A stretch of 64,000 bases of DNA, taken from the NCBI RefSeq assembly GCF_040499845.1, contig NZ_CP159342.1:6138001-6202000 (forward strand). The letters are read 5' to 3'. Both the position numbers and the translations under genes were made by a program. Of this stretch, positions 36,728 through 46,065 are shown piece by piece. How positions within the stretch are numbered: position 1 is the first letter of the stretch; each line of letters opens with the position of its first letter. This DNA is from Micromonospora sp. CCTCC AA 2012012. Its GTDB lineage: Bacteria; Actinomycetota; Actinomycetes; Mycobacteriales; Micromonosporaceae. The notes beneath the pieces are model-generated. The model was not told the origin of the DNA. It worked only from the letters and a program-made list of their open reading frames with translations, and did not search any database.

Positions 36728-38541
36728 CGGGTCACCTCCAGGTTGCCGGCGTTGACGTGGACGATCAGGCGGAGCTTGCCGCCGCCGGGCCCGTCGGGGC
36801 CCACGTCGGTGCTCTCCCGGAGCTTGCCCTCCAGCCCGCCGGAGCGGTTGCCGAAGACGGTGGCGTCCCCGGCGTTGACGTCGGCCAGGGTGGTGACGTC
36901 GACGTTCGGCGGCACCACCACGGTCGCCTGCCCGAAGTTGATCGCCACGGTGATCTGGGTTTCCTTCTTGTCGAAGTCGACGCCGCGCAGGTCGAGCACG
37001 GCGTCACCGAAGTTGTTCTCGTACCGGCTCGCCAGGTCGCGGTAGTCGGTCGGGGCCCAGGTGACGTCGCCGTCGACCCCGCGTACCCGGTCGTAGGACT
37101 CGGCGACGGTGGCCACGCCGAGCGCCGCGGCGGTCACCAGACCGAGCGCGATCAGCCAGCGCGCCCGGCCGAACCAGGTGCCGACCAGCAGGCCCAGCCC
37201 GATGGTGGCCAGGGCGGCGGCGAAGTAGCCTGCCGCGCTGACCGGGAAGACGTCCAGCAGGTCGAGGACGGCGACCAGGCCCAGGGCCAGGAAGATCAGC
37301 GAGAAGGTGACCGCACCGAGCGGGGAGCGCTCCTTCGGCCGCTTGGGCGGCTTCGGGGGCCGGGCCACCGGCGGGGCCGGCGGGTACGGCCCGGCGTACG
37401 GGCCGTGCGGGGCGAACGGGGCGCGGTAGCCGGTGGGCGGCAGCGGCGCGGTCACCGGGGGCACCAGCGGCGCGGAGGTGCCGCCGGTGACCCCGCTGGT
37501 CGGCGCGGCCGGCCACGCGGCCGGGTCGCCCGGTCCTGTCCCGATGGCCGGTCCCGTCCCGAGGGACGGTCCCGCCGAGGTGGTGGGCTCGCCGGTTCCC
37601 GGCCAGGTGCGTGGCTCCGGCGCCGCCGACCAGGCGGGGGACGCGGGAGCGGGTTCAGCCGGAGCGGCCCAGCCGACCGGCCCGGTCGACGCGGAGCCGA
37701 CGGGCGTGACCGGGCCGACCGGCTCCCCGGCCGTCGGCATCCCGGGCCAGGTCGGCGCGGCCGGTGCGGTCGCCTCGACGCGGCCCGGCCAGGACGGCGC
37801 CCCGGCCGGCTGGGCCGAGGGACCGGTGGGACCGGACCAGGAGGCGCCGGGACCGAAGGAGGGCGTGCCGGGACCGGCCGGGGGACCGGCCGGACCGGGT
37901 GCCGGCCAGGCGACCGGTGGCACCGGCCCGGGCGGCACGGGGCCGGCACCGGGCGGGGTCGGCGGCCGGACCGGCCCCCGGTGCTCGCGGTTGAGCAGCA
38001 GCGCCCCGCCGATCAGGATCGCCGCGCCGAGCAGGACCGCGCGGAACGCGTCGGTGACGATGTAGCCGAAGCTCACCGCCACCAGGATGCTGAGCACGAT
38101 GACGGTGACCGGGGACATGCTGGAGCGGCCCCGGCCGAGCATCGACTCGACCGGGGAGGCGGTGTCACCCTCGCCCGGGATGATCAACCAGGCGGTCACG
38201 TACACCAGAATGCCGATACCGCCGAAGAAGCCGAGCACCGCGAGCAGCACCCGCCACAGCACCGGGTCGGTGTTGGTGGCCCGGCCGATCGCCGCGCAGA
38301 CGCCAGCCAGGTAGCGGCCCTCGCGGGGGCGGACCAGCCCGTACCGGGAGGTGAAGCCGGCACCGCCGGGCGGTGGGGCGTACCCCGGTGGGGGGAGATC
38401 GCCCGGTGCGGAGCCGGCAGCCCAGGCGGGGCCGCCCGGCGGGGGCGGGTCGGCGGGTCCGGCGCCGGTCGGTGCGGGGGGCGGTGGCCCGTCCTGCGGC
38501 GTCGCCCCCGGCAGGGGCGGGCGGGCGGCATCCTCGGTCAT
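36724..38541 (-). CDS. Large PspC-domain membrane protein with LiaF-like C-terminal domain
   Basis: The 605-residue protein begins with a Pro/Gly-rich stretch, followed by a PspC domain near residues 65-130 (GRYLAGVCAAIGRATNTDPVLW then a membrane helix). A second membrane helix and a long Pro/Gly/Ala-rich, probably disordered region (about 180-390) follow. The C-terminus has several helices and then a beta-rich domain (DAVLDLRGVDF...VVVPPNVDVTTLADVNAG) like the toastrack domain of LiaF/LiaG. It faces the kinase-regulator pair that diverges upstream, so it may be target or co-sensor. ATG at 38541 was chosen for the coding start. Confidence 0.85.
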   Translation of the reverse strand: MTEDAARPPLPGATPQDGPPPPAPTGAGPADPPPPGGPAWAAGSAPGDLPPPGYAPPPGGAGFTSRYGLVRPREGRYLAGVCAAIGRATNTDPVLWRVLLAVLGFFGGIGILVYVTAWLIIPGEGDTASPVESMLGRGRSSMSPVTVIVLSILVAVSFGYIVTDAFRAVLLGAAILIGGALLLNREHRGPVRPPTPPGAGPVPPGPVPPVAWPAPGPAGPPAGPGTPSFGPGASWSGPTGPSAQPAGAPSWPGRVEATAPAAPTWPGMPTAGEPVGPVTPVGSASTGPVGWAAPAEPAPASPAWSAAPEPRTWPGTGEPTTSAGPSLGTGPAIGTGPGDPAAWPAAPTSGVTGGTSAPLVPPVTAPLPPTGYRAPFAPHGPYAGPYPPAPPVARPPKPPKRPKERSPLGAVTFSLIFLALGLVAVLDLLDVFPVSAAGYFAAALATIGLGLLVGTWFGRARWLIALGLVTAAALGVATVAESYDRVRGVDGDVTWAPTDYRDLASRYENNFGDAVLDLRGVDFDKKETQITVAINFGQATVVVPPNVDVTTLADVNAGDATVFGNRSGGLEGKLRESTDVGPDGPGGGKLRLIVHVNAGNLEVTR

Positions 38542-38736
38542 GCTCTGATCCTGCGTCGCCCGCCGCCCGAACGTCCTCAGGAGGCGACCCTGACCCCACC
38601 CTGAGATCCCGGCGGTCCGAATGTCGGGGGCGTCCCCGTGGTCCCGGGCCCCGCGGACGTGTGACGATCGAACCGGCGCCGGCTTGCCCTGCCCGCGCCG
38701 TCGTCCCCGACCCGGGAGCCTCCGATCACCAGCACC

Positions 38737-39978
38737 GTGACCCCGCACCCGCCCCGCCTCTACCGGGCGCCCGAGCACCGGATGGCGGCCGGCGTGGCCG
38801 CCGGCATCGCCGAGCACCTCGGCATCTCGGTGGTCCGCGTCCGGGTCGCCTTCATGGTGCTGCTCGGGCTGAGCGGGCTCGGCCTGCTGCTCTACGCGGC
38901 CTTCTGGGCGGTCGTCCCGCTGCGGCCGGGCGACACCGCCGTCCCGCCCCGCCGGGACATCGGCCAGCTGCTGCCGTTCGTGGCGATCGGCCTCGGCGTC
39001 CTGCTGATCCAGGTGATGGTCTTCGACTCGGTGGGTGCCGCGGGCACCGCCGGCTGGCTGGTTGCGATCATCGCGGTCGGTGCCGGGGTGATCTGGCACC
39101 AGTCCGCGCCGGAGCGCCGCCGGCAGTGGGGCGAGTCGATGCCCGTGCCGTGGCTCGGCGCGGTGGTGGAGGAGAGCGACCGGCGGGCCTTCGTGCTCCG
39201 CTTCATCGGCGGCGGGGTGCTGGTCGCGGTCGGCATCATCGGCGTCGCCGCGGTCTACTCACCGGCGCAGAACTTCGACGCGGTGATCAACGGAGTGATC
39301 TTCGCGCTGGTCGGGCTGGCCGGCGTCGGCGTGGTCGCCGCGCCGGTGCTCTGGCGCACCTGGAACCAGCTCCGTTCCGAACGGGAGGGGCGGATCCGGG
39401 AGCAGGAGCGCGCGGAACTGGCGGCGATGGTGCACGACCAGGTGCTGCACACGCTGGCCCTCATCCAGCGCAACGCCAGCGACGTGAAGGCCGTGCAGCG
39501 GTTGGCCCGTGGGCAGGAACGGTCGCTGCGGAACTGGCTCTACAAGCCCACCGCCTCGCCGACCGAGCGGTTCGCCGCCGCGCTGGAGCAGGCCGCCGCC
39601 GAGGTGGAGGACACCTTCGCGATCACCGTCGAGGCGGTGGTGGTCGGGGACCGGGAGACCGACGAGCGGGTCGGCGCGCTGGTCGCCGCCGCGCGGGAGG
39701 CGCTGGTGAACGCCGCCCGGCACGCCGGGGTGCAGACCGTGTCGCTCTATGCCGAGGTCGAGCCGGATCAGGTCAGCGCCTTCGTCCGGGACCGGGGCAA
39801 GGGCTTCGACCCCGATACGGTGGAGGATCACCGGCACGGCGTCCGCGGCTCCATCGTGGGGCGGATGAAGCGGCACGGCGGCCGGGCGGAGATCCGGTCG
39901 AGCCCGGGGGAGGGGACCGAGGTCCGGCTGATCCTCCCGATCAGCGGCGCCGGCTCCACGACGGAAAAGGACAGGTGA
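38737..39978 (+). CDS. PspC-domain sensor histidine kinase
   Basis: The 413-residue protein starts with a PspC domain (APEHRMAAGVAAGIAEHLGISVVRVR), followed by several membrane helices to about residue 215, a dimerisation helix with candidate phosphoacceptor His233 (MVHDQVLHTLALIQ), and a HATPase_c domain with N box (REALVNAARHAG) and G1 box (VRDRGKGFDPDTV). This is a NarL/DesK-like kinase with PspC as the input. It is paired with the next gene 1 base downstream and diverges from a second PspC protein, a sensor system for membrane stress. GTG at 38737 was chosen as the start. Confidence 0.9.
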   Translation: MTPHPPRLYRAPEHRMAAGVAAGIAEHLGISVVRVRVAFMVLLGLSGLGLLLYAAFWAVVPLRPGDTAVPPRRDIGQLLPFVAIGLGVLLIQVMVFDSVGAAGTAGWLVAIIAVGAGVIWHQSAPERRRQWGESMPVPWLGAVVEESDRRAFVLRFIGGGVLVAVGIIGVAAVYSPAQNFDAVINGVIFALVGLAGVGVVAAPVLWRTWNQLRSEREGRIREQERAELAAMVHDQVLHTLALIQRNASDVKAVQRLARGQERSLRNWLYKPTASPTERFAAALEQAAAEVEDTFAITVEAVVVGDRETDERVGALVAAAREALVNAARHAGVQTVSLYAEVEPDQVSAFVRDRGKGFDPDTVEDHRHGVRGSIVGRMKRHGGRAEIRSSPGEGTEVRLILPISGAGSTTEKDR

Positions 39979-39979
39979 C

Positions 39980-40660
39980 ATGGCCGAACACGGACCGGTC
40001 GAACAGGTGCAGGCCCGGGACGGGCGGCTGCGGGTGTTCCTCGTCGACGACCACGCGATGTTCCGGGCGGGGGTCCGGGCGGAGCTGGGCGCACACGTCG
40101 AGGTGGTCGGGGAGGCCAGTACGGTGGCCGACGCGGTCCACCGGATCGCCGCGACCGGCCCGGACGTGGTCCTGCTCGACGTGCACATGCCCGACGGCGG
40201 TGGCCGGGCGGTGCTGGAGGCGATGCGGCGTACCCACCCGCAGGTGAAGTTCCTGGCGTTGAGCGTGTCGGACGCGGCGGAGGACGTCATCGGGCTGATC
40301 CGGGCCGGCGCCCGGGGGTACGTCACCAAGACCATCTCGCCGGACGAGCTGACCGACGCGATCCGGCGGGTGGCCGACGGGGACGCCGTGTTCAGCCCGC
40401 GGCTCGCCGGGTTCGTGCTGGACGCCTTCGCGGCCCGGCCGGACACCCCGGTCGCCGACCCCGAGCTGGACCAGCTCACCAACCGGGAACGCGAGGTGCT
40501 CCGGCTGCTCGCCCGGGGGTACGCGTACAAGGAGATCGCCAAGGAGCTGTTCATCTCGATCAAGACGGTCGAGACGCACGTGTCGAACGTGCTCCGCAAG
40601 CTCCAGATGTCCAACCGGTACGAATTGTCCCGCTGGGCGGCGGACCGCCGGCTGGTCTGA
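39980..40660 (+). CDS. NarL-type response regulator partner of the PspC kinase
   Basis: The 226-residue protein has a receiver domain with the acidic pair (VFLVDDHAMFR), phosphoacceptor D67 (VVLLDVHMPDGG) and the conserved Thr/Ser (ALSVSD) and Lys (GYVTKTISPD), all in place, then a LuxR-type HTH (LTNREREVLRLLARGYAYKEIAKELF). ATG follows the kinase stop after a single base, so they form an operon. It likely activates the divergent psp-like genes. Receiver motifs are complete, unlike the BldM-like protein at 19 kb. Confidence 0.93.
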   Translation: MAEHGPVEQVQARDGRLRVFLVDDHAMFRAGVRAELGAHVEVVGEASTVADAVHRIAATGPDVVLLDVHMPDGGGRAVLEAMRRTHPQVKFLALSVSDAAEDVIGLIRAGARGYVTKTISPDELTDAIRRVADGDAVFSPRLAGFVLDAFAARPDTPVADPELDQLTNREREVLRLLARGYAYKEIAKELFISIKTVETHVSNVLRKLQMSNRYELSRWAADRRLV

Positions 40661-41281
40661 CGCCCGGGGTCGTTGACCGTTTCCGCCCAACCTCCGGGTC
40701 ACTCCGGCGTCACCCGAGGTGACAAGGGGGCGTCGGGCCTCGCCCCCCTCCTCCACCCGGCCGACGATGGTGTCCGCGAGGTCGAAGTCGACATCATCCG
40801 GACGGGCAAACACGGCCGAGGTGCGGCTGATGTCCGCGAGCGTGGCGGCGGGGCCGGGAAAGCCCCCAGAGTTCGCACCCGGGCCGAGCCGGGCCATGTC
40901 GTACCTGCTCAGAGTGGTACGACCGGCGCGTTTCATGATCTTTTCTCAAGTATCGGCAACGTGCCGACCAACTAACGGCTTGATAACGGCACCTTCACGG
41001 AACGGGCCGGTGGGTGTCACAGTTGCAGCACCTCACCCCCGGTGTGGAACCCGTCGGGTCCGGCCGCCACGCACCGCCACGATCTCATGGCGGATCGTGG
41101 TTGTCGATCCCGTTCGTGTTGCCCCGAAGGTGTGGTGCCCGGCGAATCGGCGCCCCCGGGGTGTCCCGATTTCTCTGCGGTAAACCGGCGGTCCGCGGTT
41201 CGGGGCCGACGGTGGTGTCACCCCCCAAGACGTGCGTGAAACCCACGACGGAACCAGGTTAGAAAGAGGAGGCCCCTCGGA
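40661..41281 (+). other. Intergenic region upstream of the peptide importer operon
   Basis: I see no supported gene in these 621 bases. On the minus strand a frame starting at 40936 has good codon usage for about 80 codons but runs on through the whole response regulator gene opposite, so I do not call it. The last 30 bases include GAGGAGG before the binding-protein ATG. Lower-G+C stretches at 40910-41010 probably hold the operon promoter, which I cannot place precisely. Confidence 0.5.
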
Positions 41282-42928
41282 ATGAGAGTCTCGAAGCGGG
41301 CGAGCGGCGCCATCGCGGTGGGCGCGGCATTCGCGCTCGTCGCGTCCGGCTGCTCGAGCAGCAGCGACGGCGGCAACGGCAGCGACGCCGGCGCCACCAA
41401 GGACGGCGCCATCACCATCCACGGCGTCCAGCCGGAGAACCCCCTGGTTCCGGCGAACACCACCGAGACCGGTGGCGGCAAGATCATCGACGACATGTGG
41501 ACCGGCCTGGTCGAGTACCCGAACGACGGTGGGGCGCCGCGCAACGCGCTGGCCGAGTCCATCGACACCAAGGACTCGAAGGTCTTCACGATCAAGATCA
41601 AGAAGGGTACCAAGTTCCACGACGGTACCGAGGTGAAGGCGAAGAACTTCGTCGACGCCTGGAACTGGGCCGCCTACACGCCGAACGGCGCCGCGAACGG
41701 CAGCTTCTTCTCCGACATCGCCGGCTACGACCAGGTCACCTCGGTCGACCCGGACGACGACGGCCCGCAGAAGGCCCCGAAGCCGGCCGCCGACAAGATG
41801 TCCGGCCTGAAGGTCATCGACGACCAGACCTTCGAGGTCACCCTCTCGGCCCCGACCGCGGTCTTCCCGACCAAGCTCGGCTACAGCGCCTTCATGCCGC
41901 TGCCGGACGCGTTCTTCACCATGAAGCCCGAGGAGTTCGGCAAGAAGCCGATCGGCAACGGCCCGGTGAAGTTCGTGTCGTGGGAGGACAACGTCGCGAT
42001 CAAGCTGACGCGCTTCGACGACTACAACCTGCGTGACAAGGTCAAGATCAAGGACGTCACCGTCAAGCTCTACCAGAGCGAGGACGCTGCCTACGCCGAC
42101 CTGGTGGGCAACAACCTCGACTTCATGGAGACGGTCCCGACCTCCGCGCTGGCCGGCGAGAAGTACAAGGCCGACCTCGGTGACCGGGCCATGAACACGG
42201 TGACCCCGTCGACCGCGTTCATCGCGTTCCCGATCTACGACAAGCGCTTCGCCAACCCGAAGCTGCGCAAGGCCGTCTCGATGTCGATCGACCGGCAGGC
42301 CATCTCGGACAAGATCTTCTTCGGCACCCGCAAGCCGGCCGACAGCTGGGCCAACCCGCTCACCCCGGGCGCCCCGGCCGGTAACTGCACCGCCTGCAAG
42401 TTCGACGTGACCCAGGCCAAGCAGCTCCTCCAGGAGGCCGGCGGCTTCCAGGGCGAGATGGTCTTCTACTACAACGCCGACTCCAGCCACAAGGACTGGA
42501 TGGAGGCCGTTGCGCAGCAGGTCAAGACCAACCTCGGCATCAACGCCCGCGCCGAGGGTGTCCCGACCTTCGCGGTGTTCCGCCAGAACATCAACGCCCA
42601 CAAGATGACCGGCCCGTACCGTGCCGCGTGGCAGCAGGACTACCCGGACATCGAGAACTGGGTGAACCCGCTCTACGTCAAGGGTGGCTCCTCCAACGAC
42701 GGCCTCTACAGCAACCCCGAGGTCGACGCCCTGGCCAAGGCCGCCAGCGCTTCCGCGAGCATCGAAGAGTCGCACCAGAAGTTCGGCGAGGCCCTCAAGA
42801 AGGTCGACGAGGACGTCCCGACCATCCCGGTCTACTTCTACGGCCAGCAGTCCGGCCACTCGGAGAAGATCAAGAAGCTCGAGCTGACCAACGTCGGTGA
42901 GCTGGACCTCTCCTCGGTCGAGCTCTGA
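41282..42928 (+). CDS. Peptide/nickel-type ABC importer binding lipoprotein
   Basis: The 548-residue protein is a family 5 solute-binding protein (OppA/DppA type). It has a lipoprotein signal (VASGC, Cys at about 24), a Ser/Gly-rich linker, and the SBP_bac_5 fold with FHDGTEVKAKNFVDAWNWA and DIENWVNPLY. Opp-type proteins capture oligopeptides outside the membrane. ATG at 41282 follows GAGGAGG 9 bases upstream. It heads a five-gene operon that encodes two permeases and two ATPases. Signals for a specific ligand cannot be read. Confidence 0.93.
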   Translation: MRVSKRASGAIAVGAAFALVASGCSSSSDGGNGSDAGATKDGAITIHGVQPENPLVPANTTETGGGKIIDDMWTGLVEYPNDGGAPRNALAESIDTKDSKVFTIKIKKGTKFHDGTEVKAKNFVDAWNWAAYTPNGAANGSFFSDIAGYDQVTSVDPDDDGPQKAPKPAADKMSGLKVIDDQTFEVTLSAPTAVFPTKLGYSAFMPLPDAFFTMKPEEFGKKPIGNGPVKFVSWEDNVAIKLTRFDDYNLRDKVKIKDVTVKLYQSEDAAYADLVGNNLDFMETVPTSALAGEKYKADLGDRAMNTVTPSTAFIAFPIYDKRFANPKLRKAVSMSIDRQAISDKIFFGTRKPADSWANPLTPGAPAGNCTACKFDVTQAKQLLQEAGGFQGEMVFYYNADSSHKDWMEAVAQQVKTNLGINARAEGVPTFAVFRQNINAHKMTGPYRAAWQQDYPDIENWVNPLYVKGGSSNDGLYSNPEVDALAKAASASASIEESHQKFGEALKKVDEDVPTIPVYFYGQQSGHSEKIKKLELTNVGELDLSSVEL

Positions 42929-42942
42929 TCCGACCGGCATGA

Positions 42943-42984
42943 CCCCGGGTCGGGCCCGCCACAACCGGTGGGCCCGGCCCGGGG
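42943..42984 (+). terminator. Intercistronic hairpin after the binding-protein gene
   Basis: Arms of 18 bases (42943-42960 and 42967-42984) pair throughout with two G-U pairs and a 6-base loop, 14 bases after the stop. It probably reduces readthrough or protects the upstream mRNA, so more binding protein than transporter is made. Confidence 0.75.
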
Positions 42985-42990
42985 CCGTTC

Positions 42991-43065
42991 CGCGAGCGGG
43001 TGTTACAACATCTCCTCGCACGCTGTCGCGAGCGGATGTCACCAACATCCTTCCTCGCACGCTGT
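42991..43065 (+). repeat. Imperfect tandem direct repeat before the first permease
   Basis: Two copies of a 36-39 base unit lie head to tail: 42991-43026 and 43027-43065. Each begins CGCGAGCGG and ends CTCGCACGCTGT and has a small palindrome in the middle (TGTTacAACA in the first, GATGTcaccaACATC in the second). Origin is a local duplication; possible regulator or RNA-processing site. No known motif matches. Confidence 0.8.
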
Positions 43066-43113
43066 CACCATCGTGTCGGCCGCCGACGCACCCCCTGTCT
43101 GGAGGACCACCCC

Positions 43114-44040
43114 ATGGGCCGCTATCTCGTGAGACGGCTGCTCCAACTTGTGCCGGTCTTCATCGGCACGACGTTCCTGATCTACTGGCTCGTCTGGGCC
43201 GTGCCCGGTGACCCCTTCGCGGGCAAGTGCGGCGAGCGTCGCTGCCCGCCGGAGTACGTCGCCGCGCTCACCCAGAAGTACCACCTCGACGAGAACGTCT
43301 TCGTGCAGTACGCGATCTACATGAAGAACCTCCTCCAGGGGGACTTCGGTACGACCTACAACGGTCTGTCGATCAACCATGTCATCGCCACCGCGTACCC
43401 GAACACGCTCAAGCTGGCCGTCGTCGCCCTGGCTATCGAGGCCGTCATCGGCCTCGCCGCCGGCGTGCTGACCGGTCTGCGCCGCAACGGCTTCCTGGAC
43501 AACCTGGTCCTGGTCTCCTCGCTGTTCCTGATCGCGCTGCCGGTCTTCGTCGTCGGCTTCGTGCTCCAGTGGACCTTCGGCGTGCAGTGGAAGATCGTCA
43601 CGCCGACCGTCTCCAGCGAGATGCCGTTCTCCGAGCTGCTGATCCCCGGCTTCGTGCTGGGTAGCGCCTCGATGGCGTACATCGCCCGGGTGTCGCGGAC
43701 GAGCATCGCCGAGAACCGGCGGGCCGACTACGTGCGGACCGCGATCGCCAAGGGCCTCCCGATGCGCCGGGTGGTCGGGGTGCACCTGCTGCGCAACTCG
43801 CTGATCCCGGTGGTCACGCTGCTCGGCACCGACCTCGGCGCCCTCATGGGTGGTGCGATCGTCACCGAGGGCATCTTCGGCATCAACGGCATCGGTCGAC
43901 AGGTCTACCGGTCGATCGTCACCAAGGAGAGCGCTACCGTTGTCTCCATCGTGGTGGTGCTGGTGCTGGTCTACCTGCTGATGAACCTGCTGGTCGACCT
44001 GCTCTACGCCGCCCTGGACCCGAGGATCCGTTATGAGTGA
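43114..44040 (+). CDS. Peptide ABC importer permease, OppB/DppB-like
   Basis: The 308-residue permease begins with the typical MGRYLVRRLLQLVPVFIGTTF and has six membrane helices with the ABC coupling motif YVRTAIAKGLPMRRVVGVHLLRNSLIP (partly quoted; EAA loop). ATG at 43114 is chosen because GGAGG lies 8 bases upstream; the open frame continues to 43000 through the tandem repeat. It overlaps the next permease by 8 bases. An extracytoplasmic loop carries two Cys (GKCGERRCPPEY). Confidence 0.93.
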   Translation: MGRYLVRRLLQLVPVFIGTTFLIYWLVWAVPGDPFAGKCGERRCPPEYVAALTQKYHLDENVFVQYAIYMKNLLQGDFGTTYNGLSINHVIATAYPNTLKLAVVALAIEAVIGLAAGVLTGLRRNGFLDNLVLVSSLFLIALPVFVVGFVLQWTFGVQWKIVTPTVSSEMPFSELLIPGFVLGSASMAYIARVSRTSIAENRRADYVRTAIAKGLPMRRVVGVHLLRNSLIPVVTLLGTDLGALMGGAIVTEGIFGINGIGRQVYRSIVTKESATVVSIVVVLVLVYLLMNLLVDLLYAALDPRIRYE

Positions 44041-45010
44041 CCCCTCCGCCGCGTCGATCGTCAGCACTCCCCGCCCGGAGCAGCCGACCGAGATCGGTGC
44101 CCCCACCAACGCCGGCCTGCCGGAGAGCGCCCGCAAGGAGAAGCCGCGTGGCCTCCTCGGCGACGCGTGGCGTGACCTGCGCCGCAAGCCGCTCTTCTGG
44201 ATCTCCTCGGCGCTGATCCTGGTCTTCATCGTGATGGCGGCCTTCCCGACGCTCTTCACGTCCGGCGACGCCGTGAACGGTTCGCTGAACAACAGCCTCG
44301 GCAAGCCGTCGGCCGACGCCTGGTTCGGCTACGACGTGCAGGGCCGCGACGTCTACGCCCGGACCATCTACGGCGCGCGGGCCTCGATCATCGTGGCGCT
44401 GCTCTCCGTCGCCGGCACCATGCTGCTCGGCGGCATCATGGGCATCATCTCCGGCTACCGGGGCGGCTGGGTGGACTCGGTCCTCTCCCGGATCGCCGAC
44501 GTCTTCTTCGGCCTGCCGTTCGTGCTCGGTGCCATCGTCATCCTGACGACCTTCAACGGCTCGGGCAGCAACAACAGCAAGACGAAGATCATGGGTCTGG
44601 TGATCGCGTCGCTGGTCATCCTGAGCTGGCCGGTCGTGATGCGGCTGATGCGTTCCTCGGTGCTGGCCACCCGGGAGGCGGACTACATCGTCGCCGCCCG
44701 GGCGCTGGGTGCCGGCACGGGCCGGATCATCCTGAAGCACCTGCTGCCGAACTGTCTCGCGCCGCTGCTGGTCTACTCCACGATCATGGTCGGTTCGTTC
44801 ATCGGCGCGGAGGCCACGCTCTCCTTCCTGGGCGTCGGTCTGAAGAGCCCGGTGGTGTCCTGGGGCATCATGATCAGCGAGTCGCAGAACTTCATCCGCG
44901 TCTCGCCGAACCTGCTCTTCTTCCCCTCCGCGTTCCTCGTCACCGCCGTGCTGAGCTTCGTCATGCTCGGTGAGGCGGTCCGCGAGGCCCTCGACCCGAA
45001 GCTCCGATAG
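44033..45010 (+). CDS. Peptide ABC importer permease, OppC/DppC-like
   Basis: The 325-residue permease has a polar N-terminal region of about 55 residues, then the six-helix BPD_transp_1 domain. The EAA coupling loop appears as EADYIVAARALGAGTGRIILKHLLPN (partly quoted). The RKPLFWISSALILVFI start is typical of OppC. ATG overlaps the OppB-like stop by 8 bases. Partner of the preceding permease. Confidence 0.93.
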   Translation: MSDPSAASIVSTPRPEQPTEIGAPTNAGLPESARKEKPRGLLGDAWRDLRRKPLFWISSALILVFIVMAAFPTLFTSGDAVNGSLNNSLGKPSADAWFGYDVQGRDVYARTIYGARASIIVALLSVAGTMLLGGIMGIISGYRGGWVDSVLSRIADVFFGLPFVLGAIVILTTFNGSGSNNSKTKIMGLVIASLVILSWPVVMRLMRSSVLATREADYIVAARALGAGTGRIILKHLLPNCLAPLLVYSTIMVGSFIGAEATLSFLGVGLKSPVVSWGIMISESQNFIRVSPNLLFFPSAFLVTAVLSFVMLGEAVREALDPKLR

Positions 45011-45021
45011 GGGAGACTGAG

Positions 45022-46065
45022 TTGTCCGACATTCTCGTGTCCGAGCAGTCCGCGCCCGGCGCCGACGGATCCGGCCGCCCCTCGGGTCGGCTGCTCGAGG
45101 TCGACGACCTGCGGGTCGAGTTCCGCACCCGCGACGGCGTCGCCAAGGTCATCAACGGGGTCACGTACCACGTCGACGCAGGGGAGACCCTCGCCGTGCT
45201 CGGCGAGTCCGGCTCCGGCAAGAGCGTCACCGCGCAGACCATCATGGGCATCCTGGACATGCCGCCCGGTTTCGTCACCGGCGGTAAGGTCCGCTTCCAC
45301 GGCAAGGACATGCTCACCATGTCCGCCGAGGAGCGCCGCCGCATTCGCGGCGAGGGCATCGCGATGATCTTCCAGGACTCGCTCTCCGCGCTGAACCCGG
45401 TCTTCACCGTCGGGTTCCAGATCGCCGAGCAGTTCCGGATCCGCCGCGGCATGAGCCGCTCGGACGCCAAGAAGCGCGCGATCGAGATGCTCGACCAGGT
45501 CAAGATCCCGAACGCCAAGGGCCGGTTCAGCAACTACCCGCACCAGTTCTCGGGCGGTATGCGGCAGCGCGCGATGATCGCGATGTCGCTGGCACTCGAC
45601 CCCGAGGTGCTGATCGCGGACGAGCCGACCACCGCGCTGGACGTGACCGTGCAGGCCCAGATCATGGACCTGCTCGGCGAGCTCCAGCGGGAGCGGCAGA
45701 TGGGCATGATCCTGATCACCCACGACCTCGGCGTGGTCGCCGACGTCGCGGACCGGATCGCGGTCATGTACGCCGGCCGGATCGTCGAGGAAGCCAACGT
45801 GTACGACCTGTACGCCAAGCCGGCGCACCCGTACACCCTGGGCCTGCTCGACTCGATCCCGCGGCTGGACGAGAAGGGGCAGGAGCTCCGCACCATCAAG
45901 GGCCTCCCGCCGAACCTCATGAACATCCCGCCGGGCTGCCCGTTCAACCCGCGCTGCCCCATGGCGCAGCCGGTCTGCCGGGAGAAGGTGCCCCCGCTGC
46001 TGCAGATCGGTGCCGGTCGGGCCAGCGCCTGCCACTTCGCCGAGGAACTGGTGAACCGTGACTGA
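45022..46065 (+). CDS. Peptide ABC importer ATPase, OppD/DppD-like
   Basis: The 347-residue ATPase has Walker A GESGSGKS, signature FSGGMRQRAM, Walker B VLIADEPTTAL and H-loop ITHD. The C-terminal oligopeptide-transporter motif (CPFNPRCPMAQPVCREKVPPLL, partly quoted) has the Cys residues that hold a 4Fe-4S cluster in some OppD/DppD. The start is TTG at 45022 with AGGGGAG upstream; the family N-terminus agrees. It overlaps the next ATPase by 8 bases. Confidence 0.93.
   Translation: MSDILVSEQSAPGADGSGRPSGRLLEVDDLRVEFRTRDGVAKVINGVTYHVDAGETLAVLGESGSGKSVTAQTIMGILDMPPGFVTGGKVRFHGKDMLTMSAEERRRIRGEGIAMIFQDSLSALNPVFTVGFQIAEQFRIRRGMSRSDAKKRAIEMLDQVKIPNAKGRFSNYPHQFSGGMRQRAMIAMSLALDPEVLIADEPTTALDVTVQAQIMDLLGELQRERQMGMILITHDLGVVADVADRIAVMYAGRIVEEANVYDLYAKPAHPYTLGLLDSIPRLDEKGQELRTIKGLPPNLMNIPPGCPFNPRCPMAQPVCREKVPPLLQIGAGRASACHFAEELVNRD

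Noticed and set aside
39941..40936. Minus-strand frame across the response regulator
   Set aside because: Most of it is antisense to a certain gene; only the first 80 codons could be real, see findings.
42991..43065. CRISPR array
   Set aside because: Only two head-to-tail copies with no spacer; a local tandem duplication.
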